From positions 1 through 33,580 of the forward strand of contig CAIJIT010000291.1 of NCBI GenBank assembly GCA_903820745.1: a stretch of 33,580 nt of DNA, written 5' to 3'. This DNA is from an uncultured Burkholderiales bacterium. Its GTDB lineage: Bacteria > Pseudomonadota > Gammaproteobacteria > Burkholderiales > Burkholderiaceae_C. This document shows positions 1-8,152 of the stretch, in pieces. The translations under genes and the position numbers were made by a program. The notes beneath the pieces were generated by a model that worked only from the letters and a program-made list of their open reading frames with translations, had not been told where the DNA came from and made no database searches. Numbering within the stretch: position 1 is the stretch's first letter; each line of letters starts with the position of its first letter.

Positions 1-143
1 CGACGCCGTGATGGTCAACTCGAAGTGCTTGGACATTTTGAACTGGTTGATGATCTTGCCCACGCGCAGCCCGATGGCATCGGCGCCGACGAGCTTGCCT
101 GCGTCAACGCGCTCCTTGATCTTGGTCAGGCCAAGCTCGGTAG
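1..143 (-). pseudogene. Transposase fragment, IS1634-like (runs off left edge)
   Basis: Read on the minus strand from about 143 down to the window edge, one open frame gives residues such as KIKERVDAGKLVGADAIG followed by KMSKHFELTI. From memory this resembles an internal part of IS1634-family DDE transposases; no alignment was made. About 90% of codons in this frame end in G or C, against about half in the opposite frame over the same bases, so the minus strand is the likely coding strand. Above position 143 the similarity stops and coding signal moves to the plus strand, so the gene is broken there. The rest, if any, lies outside the window. The family name is tentative; that it is a transposase piece is somewhat safer. 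Confidence 0.42.
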
Positions 144-144
144 A

Positions 145-381
145 GAGATCAAGAAGGTCTACAAAAACAAGGACGCCAAGACGCCACTGGAGTGCTTGGT
201 CAAGCTCAGTGGGGCTAACTTGGTGAACTTCAAGACCGCAGCCGCGCTGGAAGATTTGCTGTTCAGGGCCGCAGCAAAGACTGACTTGCAAGCGGCCCTG
301 GAGATGCAAAAGGCCAAGGCGACCTTATTCCAGTTGTTCAACAAACCGGTGCGCAAAAACCAGGCCGGTGCTGGCGGTTGA
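145..381 (+). CDS. Unrecognised 3' gene fragment
   Basis: A plus-strand frame open from the window edge ends at a TGA at 379-381. From about 145 onward its codons are strongly GC-ending (about 78%) and the product looks protein-like: lysine-rich, amphipathic, with a run ending in LFQLFNKPVRKNQAGAGG. Upstream of 145 the same frame loses coding character because the minus-strand transposase fragment takes over. This therefore looks like the C-terminal 80 or so residues of a gene cut by a mobile-element junction near 143. I do not recognise the family. No start codon with a ribosome site is visible inside the fragment. It is followed by about 200 bases without a gene before pilB. Confidence 0.35.
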   Translation, partial: EIKKVYKNKDAKTPLECLVKLSGANLVNFKTAAALEDLLFRAAAKTDLQAALEMQKAKATLFQLFNKPVRKNQAGAGG

Positions 382-578
382 ACGGGACAACGTGGTGGCA
401 AAAACTAACGCCGGCCAGGGGGGCCTCCGGCGGCCTGGCAGGGGCCTGTCTGAAAAGACTCCAAAGCAGAAAACCCGACCGCCTTAAACTTGCTCTTTGA
501 ACCCGGTCAAGCCAAACAGCAGCAGCCGTCAACTGCCGATCATTTCAGGCTCATACCTGGATTGGAAAATACTACCCG

Positions 579-2126
579 GTGGACAACAAACCGACTCAGG
601 ACGCCCTCTCGGGCCTTTCCCGCAGGCAGGTCCAGGCCGGCCGGCTCGCGCCAGGGGAAGCCGCCGATCTATTGCAACTCGCTCAGGACAAGCAATCGAG
701 CTTCGTCGACGCCTTGCTGGCCACGGGGCTGCTGACCTCGGGCGAACTCGCGCATACCCTGTCGTCGGCCCTGGCATTGCCCTTGCTGGACCTCGATGCA
801 GTCGACCTGCAGAGCCTGCCAAAAAACCTCATCGACAGCCAATTGGCGGCCCGCTACCGGCTGCTGGTGCTGGGCAAGCGCGGCGGACGCCTGTTCATCG
901 GCAGCGCCGATCCCTCGGACGCCGAGGCCGCTGAACGGATCAAATTCGCTACCCAGATGGCGCCTGAGTGGGTCATCGTCGAGCATGACAAGCTCGCCGG
1001 GCGACTGAACGACTCGGGCAGCGCCGCCACCGCAGGGCCGGAGACCCCCGAACTGCCAAAGGACAGCGCCAAGTCCCATGGACCGACGGCCGCGTCGGCC
1101 GAGGTCGATGACGCACCGGTCATACGTTTTCTGCAGCAGATGCTGACCCGGGCGATCAATTTGCGCGCTTCAGACCTGCATTTCGAACCCTATGAAACCC
1201 ATTACCGGGTGCGCTTTCGCGTTGACGGCGAACTGCGCGAAATCACCCGGCCGCCGCTGGCGATGAAGGAAAAGCTCGCTTCCCGTATCAAGGTGCTGGC
1301 GCGACTGGACATCACCGAGCGTCGCATCCCGCAAGACGGGCGCATGAAGCTGCAGTTCGGGGCCAAGGCGGTTGACTTTCGCGTCAGCACCTTGCCGACG
1401 CTGCATGGCGAAAAAATCGTCATCCGGATTCTCGATTCAGGTTCGGTCAAACTCGGCATCGAGGCGCTCGGCTATGCAAAAATCGAACAGTCACGCCTGC
1501 TCGCCGCCATCCATCGCCCCTCCGGCATGGTGCTGATGACAGGCCCGACCGGTGCGGGCCAAACGGTTTCTCTTGATACCTGCCTGAACCTCCTCAACCA
1601 AGCCGGCGTGAATATCTCGACCGTTGAAGATCGGGCCGAAATCAAGGCAGCCCAGACCGGTCATCTGGTCTTGTCGACCTTGCACACCAATGCCGCGCCG
1701 CGGACAGTGACCCTCTTGCTGACTATGGGTGTTGCGGCCTTCAATATCGCCTCGAGCGTGCTGCTGATCACGGCGCAGCAGCTGGTGCGCAGCCTCTGCG
1801 AAAAATGCAAACAAAGGACCGAATTTCCACGCACAGCAATGCTGCGCGCCGGTTACTTCGAGGCCGATCTCGATGGCAGTTGGCAACCCTATCGCGCGGT
1901 CGGTTGTCCGGCTTGCAACAATGGTTACCGCGAGCGGGTCGGCATCTACCAGGTGATGCCGATCACCGAAGCGATTCAGCGCCTGATTCTGGCCGAGGGC
2001 TCGGCGTTCGACATCGCGGCACTGGCAAAGTCCGAAGGTGTACGCGATCTGCGTCAGTCGGGTCTGGCCAAGGTGCGCGCTGCGGTGACGACCCTGGAAG
2101 AGGTGCTGGCAGCGACCAATGAATAA
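579..2126 (+). CDS. pilB: PilB, type IV pilus extension ATPase, catalytically broken
   Basis: PilB is the cytoplasmic hexameric ATPase that powers pilus extension. The start is GTG. Residues about 10-140 form the MshEN-type N-terminal domain and 175-515 the secretion-ATPase core, including the RASDLHFEP and RVDGELR motifs. The C-terminal tetracysteine zinc site is present (CEKC near 407, CPAC near 443). Two faults stand out. The P-loop at 322-329 reads GPTGAGQT, with Gln328 (codon CAA at 1560-1562) in place of the nucleotide-binding Lys. Directly after STVEDRAEI (about residue 355, nt 1644) the protein jumps to KAAQTGHLVLSTLHTN. Family members have about 48 residues between these points, carrying the Walker B and GEIRD elements. 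At 515 residues it is short against a usual 560-575. The frame has no stop, so a protein could still be made, but ATP hydrolysis is very unlikely. It is followed by pilC and pilD. Confidence 0.93.
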   Translation: MDNKPTQDALSGLSRRQVQAGRLAPGEAADLLQLAQDKQSSFVDALLATGLLTSGELAHTLSSALALPLLDLDAVDLQSLPKNLIDSQLAARYRLLVLGKRGGRLFIGSADPSDAEAAERIKFATQMAPEWVIVEHDKLAGRLNDSGSAATAGPETPELPKDSAKSHGPTAASAEVDDAPVIRFLQQMLTRAINLRASDLHFEPYETHYRVRFRVDGELREITRPPLAMKEKLASRIKVLARLDITERRIPQDGRMKLQFGAKAVDFRVSTLPTLHGEKIVIRILDSGSVKLGIEALGYAKIEQSRLLAAIHRPSGMVLMTGPTGAGQTVSLDTCLNLLNQAGVNISTVEDRAEIKAAQTGHLVLSTLHTNAAPRTVTLLLTMGVAAFNIASSVLLITAQQLVRSLCEKCKQRTEFPRTAMLRAGYFEADLDGSWQPYRAVGCPACNNGYRERVGIYQVMPITEAIQRLILAEGSAFDIAALAKSEGVRDLRQSGLAKVRAAVTTLEEVLAATNE

Positions 2127-2164
2127 TGCAGGGCGTACCGACCGGTGCGGCCAGGAGAGGTGAG

Positions 2165-3379
2165 ATGGCGACAGCCACGAGGCGCGTACGTGACTTCATG
2201 TACGAATGGGAAGGCAAGGACCGCAGCGGCAAGATCGTTCGCGGCGAGCTGCGCGCTGCCGGTGAAGCGAAGTTCGGCGCGACGCTGCGCCGTCAAGGCG
2301 TGCTGGTCAGCCGGGTGAAAAAACGCCGCGTCGGCAGCGGCAAGGCGATCAAACCCAAGGACATCGCGGTCTTCACGCGCCAGTTGGCCACGATGACGAA
2401 AGCGGGTGTGCCGCTGCTGCAGTCGTTTGACATCGTGACACGCGGCAGCAGCAACTCCCGGCTGACCACGCTGCTGAGCGAGATCCGCCAGGATGTGGAG
2501 ATCGGCAACAGCCTGTCGGCTGCGCTGCGCAAACACCCGCTGTATTTCGATGCGCTCTACTGCAATCTGATCGAGGCCGGCGAAGCGGCTGGCATCCTGG
2601 AGGGCCTGCTCGAGAGGCTGGCGATCTATCAGGAAAAAACCGTCGCGCTCAAGAACCGGATCAAGTCGGCCTTGACCTACCCGATTGCCGTCTTCATCGT
2701 CGCCTTCATCGTCGTGGCGGTGATCATGATGTTCGTCGTACCCACGTTCAAGGATGTGTTCAAGTCGTTCGGCGCTGACTTGCCGGCACCGACGCTGTTC
2801 GTGATCGCGTTGTCGGAATTTTTTGTCGCTTACTGGTGGGCCATCTTCGGTTCGATCGGCGGCGGCCTCTACTTTTTTTTCCAGTTATGGTGGCGTTCGG
2901 TCCGGATGCACCATGTGATGGATCGCCTGCTGCTGAAGATCCCCATCTTCGGCAATCTGCTCTACAAATCGGCAGTCGCTCGCTGGACGCGTACGCTGGC
3001 AACGATGTTTGCCGCCGGCGTGCCGCTGGTCGAGGCGCTCGACTCGGTCGGCGGTGCATCGGGCAACGCCGTCTTCGCTGAAGCGACCAGGAAAATCCAG
3101 CGCGATGTCACCAATGGCATCGCCTTGACGGCCTCGATGCATACGACGGGCATTTTCCCGTCGATGGTGCTGCAGATGGCGTCCAGCGGCGAAGCGTCGG
3201 ACTCGCTCGACCATATGTTGGCCAAGTCGGCGGAGTTCTATGAAGACGAGGTCGATGAGGCGGTGAATTCGCTCTCCAGCCTGATGGAGCCAATCATCAT
3301 CGTCTTTCTGGGCGCCATCATCGGCGGCATCGTCGTCGCGATGTACCTGCCAATCTTCAAGCTCGGCCAGGAGGTGTGA
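2165..3379 (+). CDS. pilC: PilC, type IV pilus inner-membrane platform protein
   Basis: PilC is the polytopic inner-membrane platform that couples the PilB motor to pilin insertion. The 404-residue product has the two tandem T2SSF domains of the family: the first around residues 60-185 (GVPLLQSFDIV, LIEAGEAAGILEGLLERLA), the second around 265-390 (MFAAGVPLVEALDSV, ASSGEASDSLDHMLAKSAEFYEDEV). Membrane segments lie near 160-190, 205-235 and 370-395. I chose ATG 2165 because AGGAGAGG at 2153-2160 sits just upstream; an in-frame ATG at 2126 has no such site. Length and motifs are normal, except that the second GE(E/S) motif reads GEA. With PilB damaged and PilQ/PilM broken it probably has no assembly machine to serve, so relaxed selection is expected but not evident. 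Confidence 0.95.
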   Translation: MATATRRVRDFMYEWEGKDRSGKIVRGELRAAGEAKFGATLRRQGVLVSRVKKRRVGSGKAIKPKDIAVFTRQLATMTKAGVPLLQSFDIVTRGSSNSRLTTLLSEIRQDVEIGNSLSAALRKHPLYFDALYCNLIEAGEAAGILEGLLERLAIYQEKTVALKNRIKSALTYPIAVFIVAFIVVAVIMMFVVPTFKDVFKSFGADLPAPTLFVIALSEFFVAYWWAIFGSIGGGLYFFFQLWWRSVRMHHVMDRLLLKIPIFGNLLYKSAVARWTRTLATMFAAGVPLVEALDSVGGASGNAVFAEATRKIQRDVTNGIALTASMHTTGIFPSMVLQMASSGEASDSLDHMLAKSAEFYEDEVDEAVNSLSSLMEPIIIVFLGAIIGGIVVAMYLPIFKLGQEV

Positions 3380-3384
3380 ACTCG

Positions 3385-4308
3385 ATGAGCGATGAATTCT
3401 TTCTCTCACCGGCGATGCTGGGCCTGTTCGGGCTGTGCATCGGCAGCTTCCTCAATGTGGTGATTCACCGCCTGCCCTTGATGCTGCAGCGGCAATGGCT
3501 CAGCGATGCCGCCGCTGAAGTCAGCGACGCAGACGGACTTGGCAAGCTCGTCCAGCTACCCGCAGTTGAGGCCGAGGCGATTGCCGCACAGGCCCGCGAC
3601 CTATCCGACCGGATTGAGCGTTTGCCGCAGCTGAGCCTGGCCTTGCCGCGTTCGCAATGCCCTTGCTGCGGCCACCAACTGGCCTGGCATGAAAACCTGC
3701 CCCTGTTCAGTTGGTTGAGGCTGGGCGGGCGTTGCTCGGCCTGCAAGGCCAGGATTTCGATCCGCTACCCGATGGTCGAATTGCTGACCGCCTTGCTCTT
3801 TGCCGCCTTGTCCTGGCGTTTGGGCCCCGCGCCCCTGACGCTGCTCTGGTGCGGTTTTGCCGCCTGCTTGGTGACCCTGGCAGCGATCGACCGGGAGAGC
3901 ACGCTGCTGCCCGACTGCTTGACCCAACCCTTGCTGTGGGCCGGTCTGGCCGCGGCTTTGCTCGGCTTGACGATCCCGCTGACCCATGCAGTCAGCGGCG
4001 CCTTGGCTGGCTATCTATCGCTGTGGTCGGTCTACTGCTTGTTCAAACTGGCAACCGGCAAGGAAGGCATGGGCTACGGCGACTTCAAGCTGCTGGCCGC
4101 AATGGGTGCCTGGCTGGGTTGGCAGATGCTGCTGCCAATCGTGCTGGCGGCGTCGATGCTCGGTGCGGTGGTCGGCATCGGCATGATGGCGCTGCGCCAG
4201 CATGACCGCAACGTACCGATACCCTTCGGCCCTTTCCTCGCGGTGGCCGGGCTGCTGGTGCTGTTTGCCGGCCAGCCGCGGGTGCTGGGCTGGCTCGGCT
4301 GGGCCTGA
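3385..4308 (+). CDS. pilD: PilD, prepilin leader peptidase / N-methyltransferase
   Basis: PilD is a bifunctional inner-membrane aspartic peptidase (A24 family) that cleaves prepilin leaders after Gly and methylates the new N-terminal Phe. Features in order: a first membrane helix (GLCIGSFLNVVIHRLP), a cytoplasmic domain with two CxxC pairs (CPCC, CSAC near residues 93-123), then several membrane helices bearing the catalytic aspartates in AAIDRESTLLPD and GYGDFKLLAAMGAWLG. All key residues are present. ATG 3385 is preferred over GTG 3376 because AGGAGG at 3369-3374 is well spaced only for the ATG; the gene begins just after the pilC stop. PilD may be kept because it can also process type II secretion pseudopilins, which cannot be judged from this window. 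coaE follows after 2 bases. Confidence 0.95.
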   Translation: MSDEFFLSPAMLGLFGLCIGSFLNVVIHRLPLMLQRQWLSDAAAEVSDADGLGKLVQLPAVEAEAIAAQARDLSDRIERLPQLSLALPRSQCPCCGHQLAWHENLPLFSWLRLGGRCSACKARISIRYPMVELLTALLFAALSWRLGPAPLTLLWCGFAACLVTLAAIDRESTLLPDCLTQPLLWAGLAAALLGLTIPLTHAVSGALAGYLSLWSVYCLFKLATGKEGMGYGDFKLLAAMGAWLGWQMLLPIVLAASMLGAVVGIGMMALRQHDRNVPIPFGPFLAVAGLLVLFAGQPRVLGWLGWA

Positions 4309-4310
4309 TA

Positions 4311-4913
4311 ATGGCCGGCATGAAAATCGGTCTGACCGGCGGCATCGGCAGCGGCAAAAGCATGGTGGCCAGCTTCTGGGTCGAGGCAGGCGCCACGGTG
4401 ATCGATTCGGATGCGATTGCGCGCCAATTGACCCTCGCCCGAGGTGCCGCGATGCCATCAATCCTGGCCGAATTCGGGCCAACGATGCTAACTGCCGACG
4501 GCTCGCTCGACCGCCAGCGCATGCGCGAGCTGGTCTTTGCCGAACCTGCTGCCAAACAAAGACTTGAATCGATCCTGCATCCGTTGATCGGCCAGCAGAC
4601 GCGGGCTGCAGCCGCCGCAGCCCGTACCGATTTGATCGTCTTCGACGTGCCGCTGTTGGTCGAGTCGGGGCGCTGGCTGGCCAGGGTCGAGCGCGTGCTG
4701 GTGGTCGACTGCGAGGAAGAGACACAGATCGTGCGGGTCATGCAGCGCTCGGGCTGGACGAGGCCTGCCGTCGAAGCGGTGCTGGCGCTGCAGGCGCGCC
4801 GATCGGAGCGTCGCGCCTGCGCCGATGCGGTGATCTACAACGAAGGGATCAGCCCGGCCGAGTTGCGGCTGCAGGTGCTGACCCTGGCGCAGCGCTGGTC
4901 AGGCAGGCTGTGA
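4311..4913 (+). CDS. coaE: Dephospho-CoA kinase
   Basis: CoaE catalyses the last step of coenzyme A synthesis: ATP phosphorylates the 3'-hydroxyl of dephospho-CoA in the cytoplasm. The 200-residue product starts with the P-loop LTGGIGSGKS, followed by the acceptor-site motif VIDSDAIARQL and the lid-region segment IVFDVPLLVESGRW. Length is typical. Two in-frame ATGs are possible, 4311 and 4320; the second gives the usual MKIGLTGG start and neither has a strong ribosome site, so translation is probably coupled to pilD. The order pilD-coaE-zapD-yacG is a common proteobacterial arrangement. Confidence 0.95.
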   Translation: MAGMKIGLTGGIGSGKSMVASFWVEAGATVIDSDAIARQLTLARGAAMPSILAEFGPTMLTADGSLDRQRMRELVFAEPAAKQRLESILHPLIGQQTRAAAAAARTDLIVFDVPLLVESGRWLARVERVLVVDCEEETQIVRVMQRSGWTRPAVEAVLALQARRSERRACADAVIYNEGISPAELRLQVLTLAQRWSGRL

Positions 4914-4975
4914 AACAATCGCGCCGTCCGGAGCGCAACAATGCGCCCCGCTTGCAACCCGGCTGACCGACAGGG

Positions 4976-5740
4976 ATGACCACCTTGGTCCTTTACGAGT
5001 ACCCATTCAACGAAAGCATCCGCACGATGCTGCGGCTCGAACATCTGTTCGACCGCCTGGGTCAATTGATGGTGCGTGAGACCGCGCTCGACCACCATTT
5101 CGCGCTGGCAACCATATTCGAAATCATGGATGTGGCCTCGCGGGCCGATCTAAAGTCGGATCTGCTGAAAGAACTGGAGCGCCACCGGACATTGATGAAC
5201 AGCTACCGCGGCAACCCGAGCGTGGCCGAAAGTGTTCTCGACGAGGTGGTGGGGCGAATCGACGGTGCCTACACGGGATTGCAGCAATTGGTCGGCAAGG
5301 CCGGCCAGGCGCTGACCGCCAATGACTGGTTGATGAGTATTCGCAGCCGCATCAGCATCCCCGGCGGCACCTGCGAATTCGATCTGCCGGCCTACTACAC
5401 CTGGCAGCAGTTGCTGCCGGTGCGGCGCTGCAACGATCTGCTGCAATGGACGCAGAGCCTGATGCCGCTGGCTCATGCGCTGCAGGTGCTGCTCGGTCTG
5501 CTGCGCGATTCAGGCGCGCCGCACAAGGTCACAACCGAGGGCGGCCAGTTCCAGCAAGGCCTGGGCGCGGGTCGGGTCTACCAGTTGTTGCGCATGAAGA
5601 TCGATCCGAGCCTGGGGCTGATTCCGGAGATCAGCGGCCACCGGCTGATGATCTCGATCCGGATGATGCGCCAGGATGAAGCCGGCCGGCTCAAACCGGC
5701 ACAGCAGGACGCCAGCTTCGAGCTGACGCTTTGCGCATGA
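4976..5740 (+). CDS. zapD: ZapD, FtsZ-bundling cell division protein
   Basis: ZapD (formerly YacF, DUF1342) binds the C-terminal tail of FtsZ and cross-links FtsZ filaments at midcell. The 254-residue product begins with the family signature LYEYPFNE followed by the helical segment [13 protein letters not shown]. The remainder follows the family pattern of an N-terminal helical region and a C-terminal beta domain, including [13 protein letters not shown] near residue 122 and GGQFQQGL near 187. It starts 62 bases after coaE and its stop overlaps the yacG start in an ATGA, which suggests translational coupling. Length is normal and nothing odd was seen. Confidence 0.94.
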   Translation: MTTLVLYEYPFNESIRTMLRLEHLFDRLGQLMVRETALDHHFALATIFEIMDVASRADLKSDLLKELERHRTLMNSYRGNPSVAESVLDEVVGRIDGAYTGLQQLVGKAGQALTANDWLMSIRSRISIPGGTCEFDLPAYYTWQQLLPVRRCNDLLQWTQSLMPLAHALQVLLGLLRDSGAPHKVTTEGGQFQQGLGAGRVYQLLRMKIDPSLGLIPEISGHRLMISIRMMRQDEAGRLKPAQQDASFELTLCA

Positions 5741-5922
5741 GCGCCGCGCCGCGCCAGGTCCCCTGTCCGACCTGCAGCGGTGACGCCTTGTTCACGCCGG
5801 ACAATCTCTGGCGCCCTTTTTGCAGCGAGCGCTGCCGCCAGATCGACCTCGGTGCCTGGGCCAGCGAAGACTTTCGCATGCCCGCCAGCCCACCGCCGGA
5901 AGATACCGAGCTAAGCGAGTAG
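5737..5922 (+). CDS. yacG: YacG, zinc-finger DNA gyrase inhibitor
   Basis: YacG is a small zinc protein that binds GyrB and inhibits gyrase in E. coli. The 61-residue product has the four-cysteine site CPTC ... FCSERC and the following [15 protein letters not shown] segment, which is diagnostic of the family. ATG 5737 overlaps the zapD stop (ATGA); a TTG two codons upstream is less likely. The 3' end overlaps the convergent HAD phosphatase gene by 12 bases. Confidence 0.92.
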   Translation: MSAAPRQVPCPTCSGDALFTPDNLWRPFCSERCRQIDLGAWASEDFRMPASPPPEDTELSE

Positions 5923-6516
5923 CGCGGCTATATCCCGCCTCGCCTGGGCTGCGCTGGTGAACAGCAAGCCCTGCCAGCCCTGGGCAATGGCGGCGCTGAT
6001 ATTGGCCGGATGATCATCGAGGAACACATAACCCTGGCTTGAATTGCCGAAGCGCGCGCTGGCGATGCGGTAGATCTGCCGGCCGGGCTTGGAATGCTTG
6101 ACCCGGCTCGAAAAGACCCCGGCCTCGAACCATTGCTCGAAGGGCAGGCGATCCTCCAGCAGGTCGGCATAGGGCAAGGGCATATTGGAGAGGAAGAACA
6201 AACGGTGACCGGCGCCTTTCAGCTCCTCGATCAGCGCTACCGTGTCAGGCAATGGCTGCAATTCATCGGGCCCGGCAGCGACGACCTGTGCCACTTCGGC
6301 CAGCGGCCAGCCGGTGCGCAGGGCGATGCGGGCCGCCACGGTCGCCGCGTCTATCAAGCCCTGATCAAACAAACCCCAGTCGCCGCCATTGGCCTGGAAG
6401 AACTCGGCTGCCAGCGTTTGCGCCGGAATGCCGGCGTGTTGCGGCCACAGGCTTGCGATCAGCTCCGCCGGGCGCCAGCGCAGCAGCACCCCGCCGAGGT
6501 CAAAGACGATGTTCAT
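5911..6516 (-). CDS. HAD-superfamily (IA) sugar-phosphate phosphatase, YihX-like
   Basis: A 201-residue haloacid dehalogenase-type hydrolase. Motif I is FDLGGVL (nucleophile Asp6, with Gly where many HADs have the second Asp, as in YihX), motif II is the Ser of FLSNMP, motif III the Lys of KHSKPG and motif IV the acidic pair in [11 protein letters not shown] helical cap lies between motifs I and II. The closest type I recall is YihX, which releases glucose from alpha-glucose-1-phosphate, but the substrate cannot be set from sequence. Its ATG overlaps the pgi stop by 4 bases, so it is the last gene of tal-pgi-HAD. This supports a sugar-phosphate substrate. Confidence 0.85.
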   Translation of the reverse strand: MNIVFDLGGVLLRWRPAELIASLWPQHAGIPAQTLAAEFFQANGGDWGLFDQGLIDAATVAARIALRTGWPLAEVAQVVAAGPDELQPLPDTVALIEELKGAGHRLFFLSNMPLPYADLLEDRLPFEQWFEAGVFSSRVKHSKPGRQIYRIASARFGNSSQGYVFLDDHPANISAAIAQGWQGLLFTSAAQARRDIAALLA

Positions 6517-8150
6517 GCCAGCAGATGTCCCAGCAGGCCCGCAGTCGAGCCATCAAGTCCATTCAGATCACCATTGGACAGGCGCGGCAGCAAGCCGCTG
6601 CACAGCGCCTTGCCGAGTTCAACGCCCCATTGGTCGAAGCTGTTGATGCCCCACAGCGCGCCGCTGACGAAGACACGGTGCTCATACAGCGCGATCAGGG
6701 CGCCGAGCGAACGCGGCGTCAGCTGATCCAGCACCAGCGTCGTGCTCGGGCGATTGCCGGTAAAGCTGCGGTGCCGCGCCACCGTCAAAGCGTCGAGCGC
6801 AGTGGATGCCGTTGGGGCCCGCTCGAGCAAGGCCTCTTCGACGCGCTTGCCCTGCATCAGCGCCTGTGACTGCGACAGGCAGTTGGCGAGCAGCTTGAGA
6901 TGCTGGTCCGCCAGTCGCTCGGCAAATTCGCCGCTGACCTGCGGGCCATGCCGGGTGCGCTTGACAGCGATGAATTCAACCGGGATCACATCGGTGCCCT
7001 GGTGCAGCATCTGGAAATAGGCATGCTGTCCGTTGGTGCCCGCTTCACCCCAGACGACCGGACTGGTCGCATAGCTGAGCGGCTGGCCGGCGCGATCGAC
7101 GCCCTTGCCATTGCTCTCCATCTCCAGTTGTTGCAGGTAGGCCGGCAGGCGCTTGAGCCCCTGGTGGTAGGGCGCCACGCTGCGGCTGGTGAAACCGTGG
7201 AAGTTGCGGTACCAGATGTCGATCAAGCCCAGCAACACCGGCAGGTTTTGCGCCAGCGGGGCCTGCACAAAATGCTCATCCATGGCATGTGCGCCAGAAA
7301 GCAAGGCCCGAAAATTGTCGGCGCCGATGGCGATAGCGATCGGCAGTCCGATCACCGACCAAAGCGAATAGCGGCCGCCGACCCAGTCCCAGAATCCAAA
7401 AGTTGTGGCGATGCCGAACGCTGCGGCTGCAGTCTTGTTGCTGCTGGTGGCGACGAAATGGCTGGCCACATCGGCTTCAGCCATGCCACCAGCGATAAAC
7501 CAAGCCCGCGCCGCCAAGGCATTGGCCAGTGTTTCCTGGGTTGTGAAGGTCTTCGACGCAATGACGAAAATTGTCCTGGCCGGATTCAATTCCGCCAGCA
7601 CCGGCGCCAGGTCATGGCCGTCGACGTTCGAAACGAAATGCAGCTTCAAGCCCGCTTGGGCAAACGACTGCAAGGCCGTCACAGCCATCGCCGGGCCCAG
7701 GTCGCTGCCGCCGATGCCGATATGCACGACATCGCTGATCAGACCCTGCGAAGCCTTGTCGCGCACGCTTTGGGCAAAGGCCAGCATCGCCGTCAGCGAA
7801 GCCTGCACCTCGCTGCTGAACAGCCCCCGGCCGGCCGGCGCGCGCAAGGCCATATGCAGCACCGCGCGGTCCTCGGTCAGATTGATCGCCTCGCCCGCCA
7901 GCATCGCATCGCGTTGCGCTTCCAGACCGCAATCGCGCGCCAGTTGCAGCAGCAAGGCCAGCGTTTGGGCATCGATGCGGTTCTTGGACAGATCGGCAAA
8001 GACCTCGGGGGCCTGCATCGACCATGCAGCGAAACGGTTGGTATCGCTGGCAAAGGCCTGACGCAGATCGAACTGCCGGCCAGAATTTTCGAAGTGCTCG
8101 CGCAAAGCGCTCCAGGCCGGGCTTTGATCACAGCGCAATGCCTTGTCCAT
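6513..8150 (-). CDS. pgi: Glucose-6-phosphate isomerase
   Basis: Pgi interconverts glucose-6-phosphate and fructose-6-phosphate in the cytoplasm. The 545-residue product has the SIS-fold core with family signatures: VHIGIGGSDLGPAMAV near residue 143, VIASKTFTTQET near 197, GGRYSLWSVIGLP near 257, the catalytic Glu region QLEMESNGK near 340, GTNGQHAYFQMLHQGT near 367 and the C-terminal lysine in QWGVELGKAL. Length is normal for the bacterial long form. It starts 2 bases after tal and its stop overlaps the HAD start, so the three genes form a tight operon linking glycolysis to the pentose phosphate pathway. Confidence 0.97.
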   Translation of the reverse strand: MDKALRCDQSPAWSALREHFENSGRQFDLRQAFASDTNRFAAWSMQAPEVFADLSKNRIDAQTLALLLQLARDCGLEAQRDAMLAGEAINLTEDRAVLHMALRAPAGRGLFSSEVQASLTAMLAFAQSVRDKASQGLISDVVHIGIGGSDLGPAMAVTALQSFAQAGLKLHFVSNVDGHDLAPVLAELNPARTIFVIASKTFTTQETLANALAARAWFIAGGMAEADVASHFVATSSNKTAAAAFGIATTFGFWDWVGGRYSLWSVIGLPIAIAIGADNFRALLSGAHAMDEHFVQAPLAQNLPVLLGLIDIWYRNFHGFTSRSVAPYHQGLKRLPAYLQQLEMESNGKGVDRAGQPLSYATSPVVWGEAGTNGQHAYFQMLHQGTDVIPVEFIAVKRTRHGPQVSGEFAERLADQHLKLLANCLSQSQALMQGKRVEEALLERAPTASTALDALTVARHRSFTGNRPSTTLVLDQLTPRSLGALIALYEHRVFVSGALWGINSFDQWGVELGKALCSGLLPRLSNGDLNGLDGSTAGLLGHLLA

Positions 8151-8152
8151 TT

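Noticed and set aside
414-439. GCCAGG/CCTGGC inverted repeat as a terminator before pilB
   Set aside because: Only 6 paired bases with a 14-base GC-rich loop and no T-run; expected by chance at this GC content. The rest of 382-578 shows nothing further.
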